A stretch of 64,000 nucleotides of DNA. Source: an uncultured Fodinibius sp. (GTDB taxonomy: Bacteria > Bacteroidota > Rhodothermia > Balneolales > Balneolaceae). The stretch covers positions 1,364,001 to 1,428,000 of the forward strand of contig CAJXMJ010000001.1 in NCBI GenBank assembly GCA_913056455.1, in the 5' to 3' direction. The position numbers and the translations under genes are program-made. Numbering within the stretch: position 1 is the stretch's first letter; each line of letters starts with the position of its first letter. The notes beneath the pieces are model-generated. The model did not search any database. It saw only the letters and a list, made by a program, of their open reading frames with translations, and was not told the DNA's origin. Shown here one piece after another: positions 28,706 through 38,409 of this stretch.

Positions 28706-30511
28706 CTATTGGCCTGTCCAGTGGTAATAGATCAGTCCGCCACCACGAGCACCCGAAATAAAGTCTGCGGCCCCGTCTCCATTAAAATCAACAAATTGAG
28801 GAGCGGCCAAACTCGGTGCTTTAATTGAAATTGGGAGTGATTCTTTATTAAACCTTCCCTTATTTTCTGTACCGCTATTCCGAAAAAATAAAAGTCCTTC
28901 AGTTTTACTTCCGATAAACAGGTCCATATCACCATCACCATCGATATCATGTAAAATGGGGACACTTCTATGGCCAACCTCAACATTGGTAAACGAATTT
29001 TTTTCGAGAACAAAATCAGGATTCTCTGTTGTTCCCTCATTCCGGTAAAAATGAAGTTGTCCCCCCGATTCTCCCACAAAAAGGTCCAGGTCACCATCAC
29101 TATCGATATCAGCAAGTGCAGGTGCACTATTACTGCCCCGTTCCAGCTCTACAAATGATTCATCCACCTTTGTAAAACCGTCACCGGTATTTCGGTAGTA
29201 AGCGATCCGTCCTTTCCAAGTTCCCAGCAGCAAATCATCAAGGCCGTCTCCGTCAAGATCTCCTAATGCGGGTGCATAATGATAAGCATTTGGCAGATTC
29301 AACGTCCCAGACTGATGGAGTGATGGCTCTTCTGTTGTACCGCGATTTTCAAACTGATAAACAATCGATGATTTACGTCCGCCGGGATCAATTTTATTTG
29401 CTAACAGCAAATCAATATCGCCATCGCCATCAATATCACCGGTGGCCGGAATACTTTCATTTCCAATATCAATGCCGTGTAAGAATTGCTTGGTCTGTTG
29501 GCTGAATCGTCCGTTTTCATTTTGCTTATAGAAATACAGATTCTCGGCCAGGGTCTGACTTGCATTATAGGCTCCTCCCAATACTCCAATCAGGAGATCC
29601 TTTTTACCATCCTGTCCCCAGTCGGCAAAGGTAGGTGCATTATATCCGCTGGACTCTACGGGATTGGAAGATGGAAATGGCTGTGGCTCTCCTTGTAAGC
29701 CAGGATTACTGCATGATCCCCTATTTTCGATAAGTAAAAGACTGGGTTCAAAAAAGTCCCCCCAGAAAAGATCCTGATCACCGTCATCATCAATATCCAC
29801 AAAGGTAAGCGTATTAGCCCCATGCATGGTACCGATTTGTTTGACGATTTCGATACCTTCAAAGTTCCTGTTTACTAATTCAAATTGGGGAATGCCCCGC
29901 TCGTCACGCCCTACCGATTCGTAGCGCGTGATCGTACCATCCAGTCGCCCGATAAACAAGTCCAACATGCCATCGCAATCGATGTCTGTAATATTCGGCA
30001 TGTTCTGACGATCTGAAAAAATAGCCTCACCCTCCGCATCTTTTAGAGTATCTGTTGCCAAAGTAAATTTGGGCTCCCCAGAACTCCCGTCATTGCGATA
30101 GTACCGAATATAGCTGTAGGGCTGTTCGGTCAGCAAATCCATGTCTCCGTCTTGATCCAGATCAGCAAAACGGTACCATTCACCGATATCGAGATCATGA
30201 TATTTGTCGCTTTGCCATATCAGCTCCGAGTCATCATTCTCAAAAAACATGAGCTCATTTGAATTCTCCTGCAGAAAAAGATCCGAATCCCCATCATTGT
30301 TTATGTCCACAAACTGTGGGCGCGGTGCATTAAATCCACCTAAAAAGGGATGTTTCATAGTGGTTCCCGTGCTGTCATAAACCGGGAATGGGGCGATCAT
30401 TTTTTGAAATTTCCCAGCCTTTCCCTCCTGACTTAAAACCGCCGATCCGCTACATCCCCCGATCAACAAGGCAATGGTTCCAAGCAAAAAAGTTAAAAAT
30501 CGAACAGACAT
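28706..30511 (-). CDS. FG-GAP/VCBS-repeat beta-propeller lipoprotein
   Basis: This is a 601-residue protein with a lipobox LLIGGC (Cys20) and therefore a probable lipid anchor. The rest is built from at least nine repeats of an integrin-like propeller blade. Each has a DxDxDG-type calcium loop such as DINNDGDSDLF, DLDQDGDMDLL, DIDDDGDQDLF, DIDGDGDIDLL, DLDGDGLDDLL, DIDSDGDLDLF and DIDGDGDMDLF. It ends without an extra sorting domain. It is the last of three co-directional genes for secreted propeller proteins (61 bp after the YncE-like gene). Likely a calcium-stabilised surface binding protein; the ligand is unknown. Confidence 0.85.
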   Translation of the reverse strand: MSVRFLTFLLGTIALLIGGCSGSAVLSQEGKAGKFQKMIAPFPVYDSTGTTMKHPFLGGFNAPRPQFVDINNDGDSDLFLQENSNELMFFENDDSELIWQSDKYHDLDIGEWYRFADLDQDGDMDLLTEQPYSYIRYYRNDGSSGEPKFTLATDTLKDAEGEAIFSDRQNMPNITDIDCDGMLDLFIGRLDGTITRYESVGRDERGIPQFELVNRNFEGIEIVKQIGTMHGANTLTFVDIDDDGDQDLFWGDFFEPSLLLIENRGSCSNPGLQGEPQPFPSSNPVESSGYNAPTFADWGQDGKKDLLIGVLGGAYNASQTLAENLYFYKQNENGRFSQQTKQFLHGIDIGNESIPATGDIDGDGDIDLLLANKIDPGGRKSSIVYQFENRGTTEEPSLHQSGTLNLPNAYHYAPALGDLDGDGLDDLLLGTWKGRIAYYRNTGDGFTKVDESFVELERGSNSAPALADIDSDGDLDLFVGESGGQLHFYRNEGTTENPDFVLEKNSFTNVEVGHRSVPILHDIDGDGDMDLFIGSKTEGLLFFRNSGTENKGRFNKESLPISIKAPSLAAPQFVDFNGDGAADFISGARGGGLIYYHWTGQ

Positions 30512-30572
30512 TATATTTCTGAATCAGTTTAAGTTGGACTTAGCCGCCAGCTTTTCGCATACATATTGCTAT

Positions 30573-31688
30573 TTACCAACGAGCATTGGTTCCAATTCCG
30601 GATGGGTAGGCGCCAACTTCGATTATTTTATCGATCTCATTCGTTTCCGTATTAATCACCGTGATGGTTCCGTTAGGATCGCCTGTATCTGATTTCCCTT
30701 CCGATTCAAAAGTCCCCTTTCGATTATTATTGGAGATATAGAGGTATTTCCCATCGGCCGACAAAGCACTTCCATGCGGCTGAGCTAATCCTTTTCCTTC
30801 AATAACGGCAGCTACTGAACGCGATTCCATATCAATCACGGTAACGGTGTGGGCCTGCTTATTACCGAAATAGACGTTCTTGCCGTCGGGAGAAAAAACC
30901 GGATGCCATGGCTGAGCATTTACATCAATGCTGCCGGTTACTTCTGGAGATTGCGGATCGCTGATATCAATAAATAGCAACTTCCCCGATACCTGTCCGG
31001 TAACCACCATTGTATTTCCGTCCGGAGATACCGCGAAATCAACAAAAACATGATTATTGCCCCCCAAAGTGGTCAGCTCCGTTTCTTCGGTCTCGTTGTT
31101 GAGTGAAAGAATTTGATTTGCAGCAAGACTGGCAATAAACGTCCAGTTTCCATTTGGTGTGATGGTTAAGGCATGGGGACGTGCAAAGAAGGTAGGTACC
31201 TCTTTCTGCAACCTCATATCAGATCGGTTTATAATCCCGATACTTTGCGGGGGATTTACAGCGCTCATCGATCGCCCTACCATTAATTGATCACCGTTGG
31301 GATGTAGCGATAGCAACCCGGGCACTTCCATTTCGACCTGTCCGACCAGTTCATTGTCTCGATTAAATTTTAGCACGCGATTTGCGCCAATCAGCGTCAC
31401 ATACCAGTATGAACCGTCCGGCTCAGCAACTGTATGATGCGGTTTCGCATTGGCCGAAAAGCCCAGCTCTTGCAGATCAATACGGTCTACAACCTCATTG
31501 CTTTCAGCATCAATGACTGATAATGTCGCTTCGCCCTGATTACAAACATATATTCGTTGATTTTTCTTCTCACCAACATCTTCTACGCTGCTCTGATCAC
31601 CTTGTCCAACCAGTGAGGTAACAGAAAGCCCAACAAAGAGCAGTGTAACAAACAGAACTCTCAGCAAAAAAGGTATCCAATTTCGCAT
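30573..31688 (-). CDS. YncE-family secreted seven-bladed beta-propeller protein
   Basis: The 371-residue protein starts with a signal peptide (WIPFLLRVLFVTLLFVGLSV). It then shows the YVTN/YncE pattern: IYVCNQGEATLSVIDAESNEVVDRIDL, repeated with SPDGNTMVVTG, SPDGKNVYFGNKQAHTVTVID and ADGKYLYISNNN. The last blade closes with TITVINTETNEIDKIIEVGA. No haem or copper motif is seen. It sits between two other propeller genes on the same strand (29 bp and 61 bp gaps), which argues for a common operon and joint function outside the cytoplasm. Confidence 0.82.
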   Translation of the reverse strand: MRNWIPFLLRVLFVTLLFVGLSVTSLVGQGDQSSVEDVGEKKNQRIYVCNQGEATLSVIDAESNEVVDRIDLQELGFSANAKPHHTVAEPDGSYWYVTLIGANRVLKFNRDNELVGQVEMEVPGLLSLHPNGDQLMVGRSMSAVNPPQSIGIINRSDMRLQKEVPTFFARPHALTITPNGNWTFIASLAANQILSLNNETEETELTTLGGNNHVFVDFAVSPDGNTMVVTGQVSGKLLFIDISDPQSPEVTGSIDVNAQPWHPVFSPDGKNVYFGNKQAHTVTVIDMESRSVAAVIEGKGLAQPHGSALSADGKYLYISNNNRKGTFESEGKSDTGDPNGTITVINTETNEIDKIIEVGAYPSGIGTNARW

Positions 31689-31717
31689 TGTTAAATAATG
31701 ATCGAATTAGATGACAA

Positions 31718-34126
31718 TTACTGTGCGCTTGCCGGATTTACAGGTTGATCTGCATTTTCCAAAATAAACAGCCCTTCCGTGGAGCTGGTCATGATAATAA
31801 TATCACTCTCGAAGTAAGGATAATTACTCCATGTTCCGGCAAATCCAGGCTCATCTTCACCAAAAGGCTCGGTATCAAAGTATCCGATTTTCTTGGGTTT
31901 TTCGGGATTGCTAATATCAACAACCTGTAATCCGCTCACATAGTTCGACTGATACATCGTATTACCTTTGATGTATAAGTTATGATCCGATGCAGAGTTG
32001 TCGAAAAAGTATTCATCAACAAATTGAGGATCATCCAGATCAGAAAGGTCCCATATAAGCGTACGTGTGCGATCTACATTACCGGTCAGCTCGTCCAGTT
32101 CATCATTCTGGAAAAAATAGCGCTGGTCTTCGGTGAACCATCCCTGGTGTACATAGGCATAATCGGGATATGAAGCTGTCGACAGTGCACGCGGATTTTC
32201 TTTATCCGAAACATTGGCAATACTAATCGCAGTTTCGTTGGCACCGATACAAATTTCTTCACCCTGGTACTCTTTGTCAGGGCCATGGTACTTCACACAT
32301 TGGGCATCGTGAGTATATCCCGTTCCGCTTCTTCCGGTTGAAGGATCCGCAAAACATCCCGCAAAAGTAGGATTTTTAGGATCTTGGATATTTACCATAT
32401 GCAATCCGCCGCCGCAGGTTTGTCCCCCACCGCTGCTTCCAACTGCATAAGCAAAACCGGTATCTTTATTAATTACAATATTGTGGACACTGTGTACCTT
32501 GTCATAGATTGTATCTTCTTCTAGCGTCATTGGGGCACCTTCATAATTTCTAAGTTTTGTAAGGTCAACCACTTGAATTCCATGTTCTCCCGCATTATCA
32601 GCCACCACGTAGGCATGGTTTTTATAAACCTTGATATCGCGCCAGGCATTAGCTCGTGAACCTTCCGTCATCGGCAAGTTAGCCACATAAACAGGATTCG
32701 TCGGATCACTGACATCCACAAAAGACGTACCGTTTATGCGTCCTACCAATGCGTACTCCTTGCCGGTTTTGGGATCTGTCCATCCCCAAATATCATTCAT
32801 ACGAACACCGCGATCGCCCCCAATTTCTTCAATGGGTAAAAACGAGAGAAGATTTACATTACTACAGCCGAAATGCGAGGCATTTCCATCACTGCAATCC
32901 ATTTTGTTCCCGGTAATGGGTTCCAAGACCGAACTGCTTTCACTAACCACCGTTGAAGCTACTGACCACTTTCCCGCATCATCCATCTCTAAAATAACAG
33001 CCGTTCCTGCTCCGTAATCGGCACCGGTAAGCCCAGCCACGGCAACACCTTCGTCGACAGCAACGGTACTCGCAAATTCATCACCTTCTTTGCGATCGGG
33101 GCCGCCTATCTTACTTACGCCAACCCATTCGCCGTTGTCTTTATTTTGTTTAAACTGATACAACGCTCCTTTTCTATCGTCAGCGCCGGGGGTACCGACC
33201 CAAAGCTTTCCATTAGCTACAGCCAGGGAAGATCCGAACCCGTAGCGCGGTTGGCCATCAAAAGCTACTAATTTACCGGATGGTTTCCAGGATTTATCAG
33301 TACCCGGCTCATATACAAACACAGCTCCGGATCCTGAAGCATCACGTGGTGCACCTACAAGTATCTTGCTATTGAAAACTCCCAAAGTTGAACCAAACCG
33401 AGCATTGTCAGCTACCTGCTCACTACTGAGGATAGCCTCTTTTTTCCATGATCCCTGATCATCGGATTGATAAACGTGTACGGCCCCGCCTTCTTCCGGA
33501 GCACCTACAAGCAGTCTCGATCCATCAACTTCAAGAGCTGAGCCAAAACGCAATCCCTTCGCCGTATCGGGATTAGCGAAACGATTCTGCTGGCTCCAGG
33601 TTCCTGAATCCGTTTTACGAAATACATATACGGCTCCACTGCCGTCCGTTTCTCCGGGTGCTCCCAGAAAAGCAAAGTCTCCGCTAAGCGCTACACTGGA
33701 ACCCAAGCTACCCTTTTTACTTGTATCCGACAGGGCAAACTGAGCCGTCTGATTCCAAGATCCGTCATCGGACTTTGTAAAAAGATAAGCCGCCCCTCGT
33801 TCGTCATCGCTTGCAGGGGCACCGATAAGCACTGCATTTCCATTGGTTGTTAATGAAGCCCCAAAACCGTTACCAATTTCTCCGTCGGCTGCTGACAGCT
33901 CAAATTGTTCAGACCATTTGTCATTAGCTTGTTGATAAACATATACAAGTCCGGGATGGTGGGGATTTGCCGCCTCACCGATAAAGACTGACCCATTGTT
34001 AACCGAAACGGCCCGGGCAAAACCGGCCATACTTTCCATTTCACCTGAACTTGTTGTCTGGGCTTCTGCCGAATTAAAAGCTGTTGAAAGAAAAAGAGCA
34101 AAAAAGAAGATCAGTAAACGTTTCAT
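31718..34126 (-). CDS. 'Choice-of-anchor B' type secreted protein with FG-GAP N-terminus and LVIVD-like propeller
   Basis: The protein has 802 residues and a signal peptide ending near FNSAEAQ. Residues about 25-390 are FG-GAP-type blades (NGFGASLTTNGNAVLIGAPAS, LGSSVALSGDFAFLGAPGE and RFGSALEVDGSRLLVGAPEE). The second half contains LVIVD-like repeats (YALVGRINGTSFVDVSDPTNP, AYVVADNAGEHGIQVVDL, LHMVNIQDPKNP and GLQVVDISNPEKP) and cysteine-containing loops, matching the family often named choice-of-anchor B. There is no C-terminal sorting or anchor domain here. It is the first gene of the three-propeller operon, and the start is a clear ATG with the signal following. Confidence 0.82.
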   Translation of the reverse strand: MKRLLIFFFALFLSTAFNSAEAQTTSSGEMESMAGFARAVSVNNGSVFIGEAANPHHPGLVYVYQQANDKWSEQFELSAADGEIGNGFGASLTTNGNAVLIGAPASDDERGAAYLFTKSDDGSWNQTAQFALSDTSKKGSLGSSVALSGDFAFLGAPGETDGSGAVYVFRKTDSGTWSQQNRFANPDTAKGLRFGSALEVDGSRLLVGAPEEGGAVHVYQSDDQGSWKKEAILSSEQVADNARFGSTLGVFNSKILVGAPRDASGSGAVFVYEPGTDKSWKPSGKLVAFDGQPRYGFGSSLAVANGKLWVGTPGADDRKGALYQFKQNKDNGEWVGVSKIGGPDRKEGDEFASTVAVDEGVAVAGLTGADYGAGTAVILEMDDAGKWSVASTVVSESSSVLEPITGNKMDCSDGNASHFGCSNVNLLSFLPIEEIGGDRGVRMNDIWGWTDPKTGKEYALVGRINGTSFVDVSDPTNPVYVANLPMTEGSRANAWRDIKVYKNHAYVVADNAGEHGIQVVDLTKLRNYEGAPMTLEEDTIYDKVHSVHNIVINKDTGFAYAVGSSGGGQTCGGGLHMVNIQDPKNPTFAGCFADPSTGRSGTGYTHDAQCVKYHGPDKEYQGEEICIGANETAISIANVSDKENPRALSTASYPDYAYVHQGWFTEDQRYFFQNDELDELTGNVDRTRTLIWDLSDLDDPQFVDEYFFDNSASDHNLYIKGNTMYQSNYVSGLQVVDISNPEKPKKIGYFDTEPFGEDEPGFAGTWSNYPYFESDIIIMTSSTEGLFILENADQPVNPASAQ

Positions 34127-34243
34127 AGAAATTGTGTTTTAAGGCTTTCTTTGATTGGCTTCCATATTTATCAAAATACTTGCTGACAATCAAAATTGAA
34201 AAGTAAAAAAGCGTTAAGACAGAGAACTTGGACGGTACTCCAT

Positions 34244-36880
34244 TCATTTTCTATTCATGGAACTGCCAGCCCCCCGCACATCTTCCTGCTCAAACGAAAA
34301 GAGGAAAGTTGTACCGTCATTACACTCAATATTGAGTGTAGCTCCAAGCTGATCGACAAGGGAGTTGACCAGCGTAAAACCAAGTGAACTTTGCTCATCA
34401 ATCGAAAAGTCTTTTCCTATCCCTTTACCATTATCTTTAATAATAAAAGTGACGGTTGAATCTTTCCTCTGCCCATTAATTACTATTCTCCCATCCTGAC
34501 GACCGGGAAAGGCGTGCTTATAAGCATTTGTAACCAACTCATTAATGATGAGTCCACAAGGAACGGCCTGATTGATATTCAAATCTATCGCATCGATATC
34601 AATATCAAAACTAATATTATTATCTTCTGCTCTATGATACACATCTTTTACCGATGAGATAATTTGTTCTACAAAACTATCAAAGGAAAGATCGTTAAAG
34701 TTATCGGCTTCATATAACATCTCGTGTATAGTAGCCATTGATTGAATCCGCATCTGGCTATTTTTCAACACATTTTCGGTATGATTATTTTTAGCCGAAA
34801 AGGCCTCTAACTGCAAGAGTCCCGAAATAATCGCGAGGTTATTTTTTACCCTGTGATGAATTTCAGCAAGCAAAACCTCCTTTTCTTTTAGGGATTGGTC
34901 CAGCTCATCCTGATACTCCTTTAGCTCCGAAATATCCTGTCCGGTTCCAATCATATAGGTCTTTTGCTCACCCTCAAATCGCGAAGCATTATACAAGTAC
35001 GGTACTAACTCCCCACTTTCTGTCAAGAATTCGGCCTGTATCGACGCTTTCCCCTCTTCAAAAACTTTTGTTACAGCTTGGGAAACACGTTCTTTATGCT
35101 TTTCAGGGAAGTATTCAAGCGGATCCATATACGATATTTCTAAATCGTTGAATCCCGTTGCCTTTCGAAAATAGTCGTTCCAGCGAATTGCATTCCCATG
35201 CTGGTCGAACATAAAAAACGAAACAGGAAGACTATTAATTATTTTATCACTGAGGGCTTTCTCTTTTTCCAACTTTTCTTTCGCCTTTACCTGGTCGGTA
35301 ATATCCTGCACTGCCCCAATAACATGTGATATAGATCCGTTATCATCATAAGCTATCTTTCCCGAGTGACGAACCCACCGGACCTCTCCTCCAGATATAA
35401 GCAACCGATGTTCAAAATCCTGAAATGGTTCACCTGATTTAATACGAGCGGTAATATCATCTATAATTGAAATATCCTCGGGATGTACCCTCTCTTTAAA
35501 AAGTTCTACTGTAGGCTTCTGAGCCACATCATCAATATCATAGATATCATATACTTTTGGAGACCACTGCAGAGAATTATTCTTGAGGTCCCACCGCCAG
35601 CTACCCAGGTCAGCAAGTTCCTGACCTACCCGCATATTGGTTAACGTTTGTCTCAACGTATCCTGTGTCTCGCGCAATTCCGAAATATCAACTCCAATAG
35701 AGGCAATATAGTTACGACCACTTGTCACAAATTGGAAGCTTGTTAGGGCAAAAGGTACTGGTCCATGCTTTTTTGTTTTTAAATTTCCTTCGGCTTCTCC
35801 CTTTCCTGTTTTTAATACCTGATTAAACGCTATCTCAAGTAGTTCCGCATCATCAGCAGTAAAATGACTAACCAATGGAGAACCGTCAATTTCTGAATCG
35901 GTTTTACCTACTAATTGTTTGAAATTTTTATTCCATCGCTCCAAAATTCCATCTTTATTCGTCAGACAAAACACTCCCGGCAAATTGTTGATAATCTTAT
36001 CTGAAAATAGCTTCTCAGACTCTAATTCCTTCAGTGCTTTTTCACGACGGGTAACGTCTCTTCCGGTCATATACCATCGGTTCTGATGGAATGTGAAGCT
36101 CAAATTTAATTTCGCTGCTTCTTCCTGCTCGGTTAAGAAACGTACAATAAATGACCTTTCGGTATTCTCTTGATTTTTTAAAAACGTTCTAACTTCATTT
36201 CTCAGCTCTTCATCGATGATACGCTCACCAAAGCTAATACCTTCCAGTTCAGACTTTGAGCAATTTAGCAATGATAAGGCTTCATTATTGACTTTAATAT
36301 ATTTTAGGCTGTCAGGATCAATAATTGCCTGAATATCGGAAGAATTCTGTAAAAGAATATCCGGCTTTTTTAGCTGGGCATTCTTTTTAATTAGCTCAAA
36401 CCGAGAGACCACCTCTTTGCTAATCATTTTAAGACTCTCTTTCTGCTGTGATGTGAGAGACCGCTCTTTACGATCAATAACACAGATTGCACCAATGTTA
36501 TGTCCGTCGGTGGTTTTTAGCGGTACCCCGGCATAAAATCGAATGTGTGGATCTTCCTGAACAAAAGGGCTTTCGGCAAATCGTTCGTCCTCGACCGCAT
36601 TTTCGACGATCATAATATCATTATCATGATCCTGAATCGTATGATGACAAAAACTTTCTTCTCTCGTGATATTGGTTATATCCCACCCTACGCTTGCTTT
36701 TGTAAACTGCGAATTCTCTCCCAATATGTTAATTAGTGAAATAGGCGTTTCACATATACTGGAGGCAAGAGCAACCAAATTACTTAATTCCTCTTCAATA
36801 TTTTTATAGGTCAGATTATATTCTGCTAATTTCTCAAGGCGTTCTTTTTCTCCCGCTCTGAGGGTATTGGATTGAGACAT
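34244..36880 (-). CDS. Cytoplasmic GAF/multi-PAS sensor histidine kinase (HisKA_2 type)
   Basis: This 878-residue kinase has no membrane segment. An N-terminal GAF domain (about residues 20-160; FYAGVPLKTTDGHNIGAICVID) is followed by several PAS domains (about 165-280, 290-405, 415-530 and 540-655; PGVFCLTNKDGILERWN, DLGSWRWDLKN and VSFFMFDQHGNAIRWN). The dimerisation/phosphorylation domain carries EIHHRVKNNLAIISGLLQLE, the HisKA_2 phospho-acceptor box, and a short HATPase domain ends the protein (IINELVTNAYKHAF, IKDNGKGIG and SLGFTLV). No response regulator is near it. It resembles the two other HisKA_2 kinases at 42891-44660 and 47033-48163 in its kinase core. Confidence 0.9.
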   Translation of the reverse strand: MSQSNTLRAGEKERLEKLAEYNLTYKNIEEELSNLVALASSICETPISLINILGENSQFTKASVGWDITNITREESFCHHTIQDHDNDIMIVENAVEDERFAESPFVQEDPHIRFYAGVPLKTTDGHNIGAICVIDRKERSLTSQQKESLKMISKEVVSRFELIKKNAQLKKPDILLQNSSDIQAIIDPDSLKYIKVNNEALSLLNCSKSELEGISFGERIIDEELRNEVRTFLKNQENTERSFIVRFLTEQEEAAKLNLSFTFHQNRWYMTGRDVTRREKALKELESEKLFSDKIINNLPGVFCLTNKDGILERWNKNFKQLVGKTDSEIDGSPLVSHFTADDAELLEIAFNQVLKTGKGEAEGNLKTKKHGPVPFALTSFQFVTSGRNYIASIGVDISELRETQDTLRQTLTNMRVGQELADLGSWRWDLKNNSLQWSPKVYDIYDIDDVAQKPTVELFKERVHPEDISIIDDITARIKSGEPFQDFEHRLLISGGEVRWVRHSGKIAYDDNGSISHVIGAVQDITDQVKAKEKLEKEKALSDKIINSLPVSFFMFDQHGNAIRWNDYFRKATGFNDLEISYMDPLEYFPEKHKERVSQAVTKVFEEGKASIQAEFLTESGELVPYLYNASRFEGEQKTYMIGTGQDISELKEYQDELDQSLKEKEVLLAEIHHRVKNNLAIISGLLQLEAFSAKNNHTENVLKNSQMRIQSMATIHEMLYEADNFNDLSFDSFVEQIISSVKDVYHRAEDNNISFDIDIDAIDLNINQAVPCGLIINELVTNAYKHAFPGRQDGRIVINGQRKDSTVTFIIKDNGKGIGKDFSIDEQSSLGFTLVNSLVDQLGATLNIECNDGTTFLFSFEQEDVRGAGSSMNRK

Positions 36881-37206
36881 AACTAATTATAGGACTGTAA
36901 GATGATAAAATGGTGGAAATGAACTATCCTCTGGATGAATGTATCGTCACTGCACCATGATCCTTAAATCTGACCATGGCTGTTTAACTATAGTGTATGG
37001 CTATGGACAAGAATTGAACAAATGGAAGCAAGATAGATAGCGTCTTTTCCAGATGAGAAGTTAATAAAATTTTCTATTATCTAGCACCTCATGGTTGTTA
37101 AAATCCATTAATTGGAGTTAGAAAGCATTAACTCCATTTTCAACGGAGATAATCGTAATAAGATCTTCTTTATGTACAGTAGCTGAATAAGCCATTAGTT
37201 AGCGCT
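36881..37206. other. 326-bp intergenic region, no gene seen
   Basis: The region lies between the start of the multi-PAS kinase and the stop of the AttH-like gene. No open frame with coding character is present. It holds a perfect 8-bp inverted repeat, TGGAGTTA (37113-37120) with TAACTCCA (37129-37136), followed by four T residues on the plus strand. This is too weak a tail for a confident terminator. The kinase promoter should lie in the left part. Confidence 0.5.
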
Positions 37207-38397
37207 TTATTTATTTTTCTCATAGCCCGTCATCTCAATAAAACCATTCCCACCAATGCTCTCCCCATCCATCTCCCCTGAAACAGATAATGTGCCTTCA
37301 TAATATCGGACAGATACATTCATTTCCTGATCGGGGAAAAGTGTTTGCAGATCCAATGATAGATCGACCTTTGGTATTTCCAATTTCCATGACGAAGGAT
37401 AAACGGAATTACTATAGGGACTCTCCCAACGCTCCAGCACCTCAATTTGTACATCATTTTGATTTATTATTGTTTTCTGTCCCTCCGGACTGATGAGTGA
37501 GCCGGTCGTAAATTTACTAACAGATCCGTTGTTATTCCGCAGCTGATAATACATCAGGTCATACCCATTCGACAATTGTAAAGAGAACCAATCCCAGCCT
37601 TCTTGTCCATCACCCAACGCCGAGGTACTCCACTCATGGTCCATCCAGCTCGAACCCGATATCTCAAACCGGTTTCCATTTATTGTAATCGAACCTTTGG
37701 TTTCCATTCTTGTAAAAGACAAATAGTACGATGCGTTGCCCTCACTTTCTCCCTTGCGATCATACCCCTGCTCTCCTTGCAAGACCAGTGGTTTTGCGGG
37801 AACAACACTCAAATCTATAGAAGGCCCACCTTCCATCGTTGCACTTATCTGTACCGGAAAACTTTTGTCGGAACTATTGTCAGTATCTGTTCGCTTAATT
37901 TCCCAATCTTCAACCCAAATGCGATACGGTTCGGTCTGCGCACCGGCCAACCCCGCTGCCCCGCGGCTGTAACGTTCTTCAAAAACATGATTTTTTGCCT
38001 GAACATCCGAAATTGCAAAATGTCCCAGATATAACTGGTTCGTATTCCAACCTTTACCGAAGGCCAAACTATCTGCATCTCCCTGTGGTGGATTCAACTG
38101 ATTTCTAAAAATGGTAAACTGATAACCGAACTGGCGTCCGTCTTCAGTAAAAAGATTCCCGGTATAGTACCACCATTCGGTTTTAAATCCCGGGTGAGGT
38201 CCGTGATCATCCGGAAAAACAAATTCACGGGGTCCATTGGCCCGTAGATACCCTTCCTGATCAGCACCTCCCATAGCATCAGCCACAGATACCGAGGCCT
38301 CAATTTTTTCAGTGTCATCATCGAAAGTATACCATAGACCAATGCCTAATAACACTATCACACACAAACCAAATATATATCGCATACCCCTTTTCAT
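37207..38397 (-). CDS. AttH/CrtC-like lipocalin-domain protein associated with an ABC transporter
   Basis: This is a 396-residue protein with one N-terminal membrane or signal segment (YIFGLCVIVLLGIGLWYTF). The body has the AttH / carotenoid 1,2-hydratase-like signature HPGFKTEWWYYTGNL (about residues 68-82), GYQFTIFRNQL and SSWMDHEWSTSALGDGQEGWDWFSLQL. Although CrtC homologues hydrate carotenoids, this variant is encoded directly behind a FtsX-like permease and LolD-like ATPase (12 bp gap). This is a recurrent three-gene arrangement better explained by export or trafficking of a lipid-like compound across the envelope. No carotenoid genes are in the window. Confidence 0.82.
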   Translation of the reverse strand: MKRGMRYIFGLCVIVLLGIGLWYTFDDDTEKIEASVSVADAMGGADQEGYLRANGPREFVFPDDHGPHPGFKTEWWYYTGNLFTEDGRQFGYQFTIFRNQLNPPQGDADSLAFGKGWNTNQLYLGHFAISDVQAKNHVFEERYSRGAAGLAGAQTEPYRIWVEDWEIKRTDTDNSSDKSFPVQISATMEGGPSIDLSVVPAKPLVLQGEQGYDRKGESEGNASYYLSFTRMETKGSITINGNRFEISGSSWMDHEWSTSALGDGQEGWDWFSLQLSNGYDLMYYQLRNNNGSVSKFTTGSLISPEGQKTIINQNDVQIEVLERWESPYSNSVYPSSWKLEIPKVDLSLDLQTLFPDQEMNVSVRYYEGTLSVSGEMDGESIGGNGFIEMTGYEKNK

Positions 38398-38409
38398 AAT
38401 TCGTAATCT

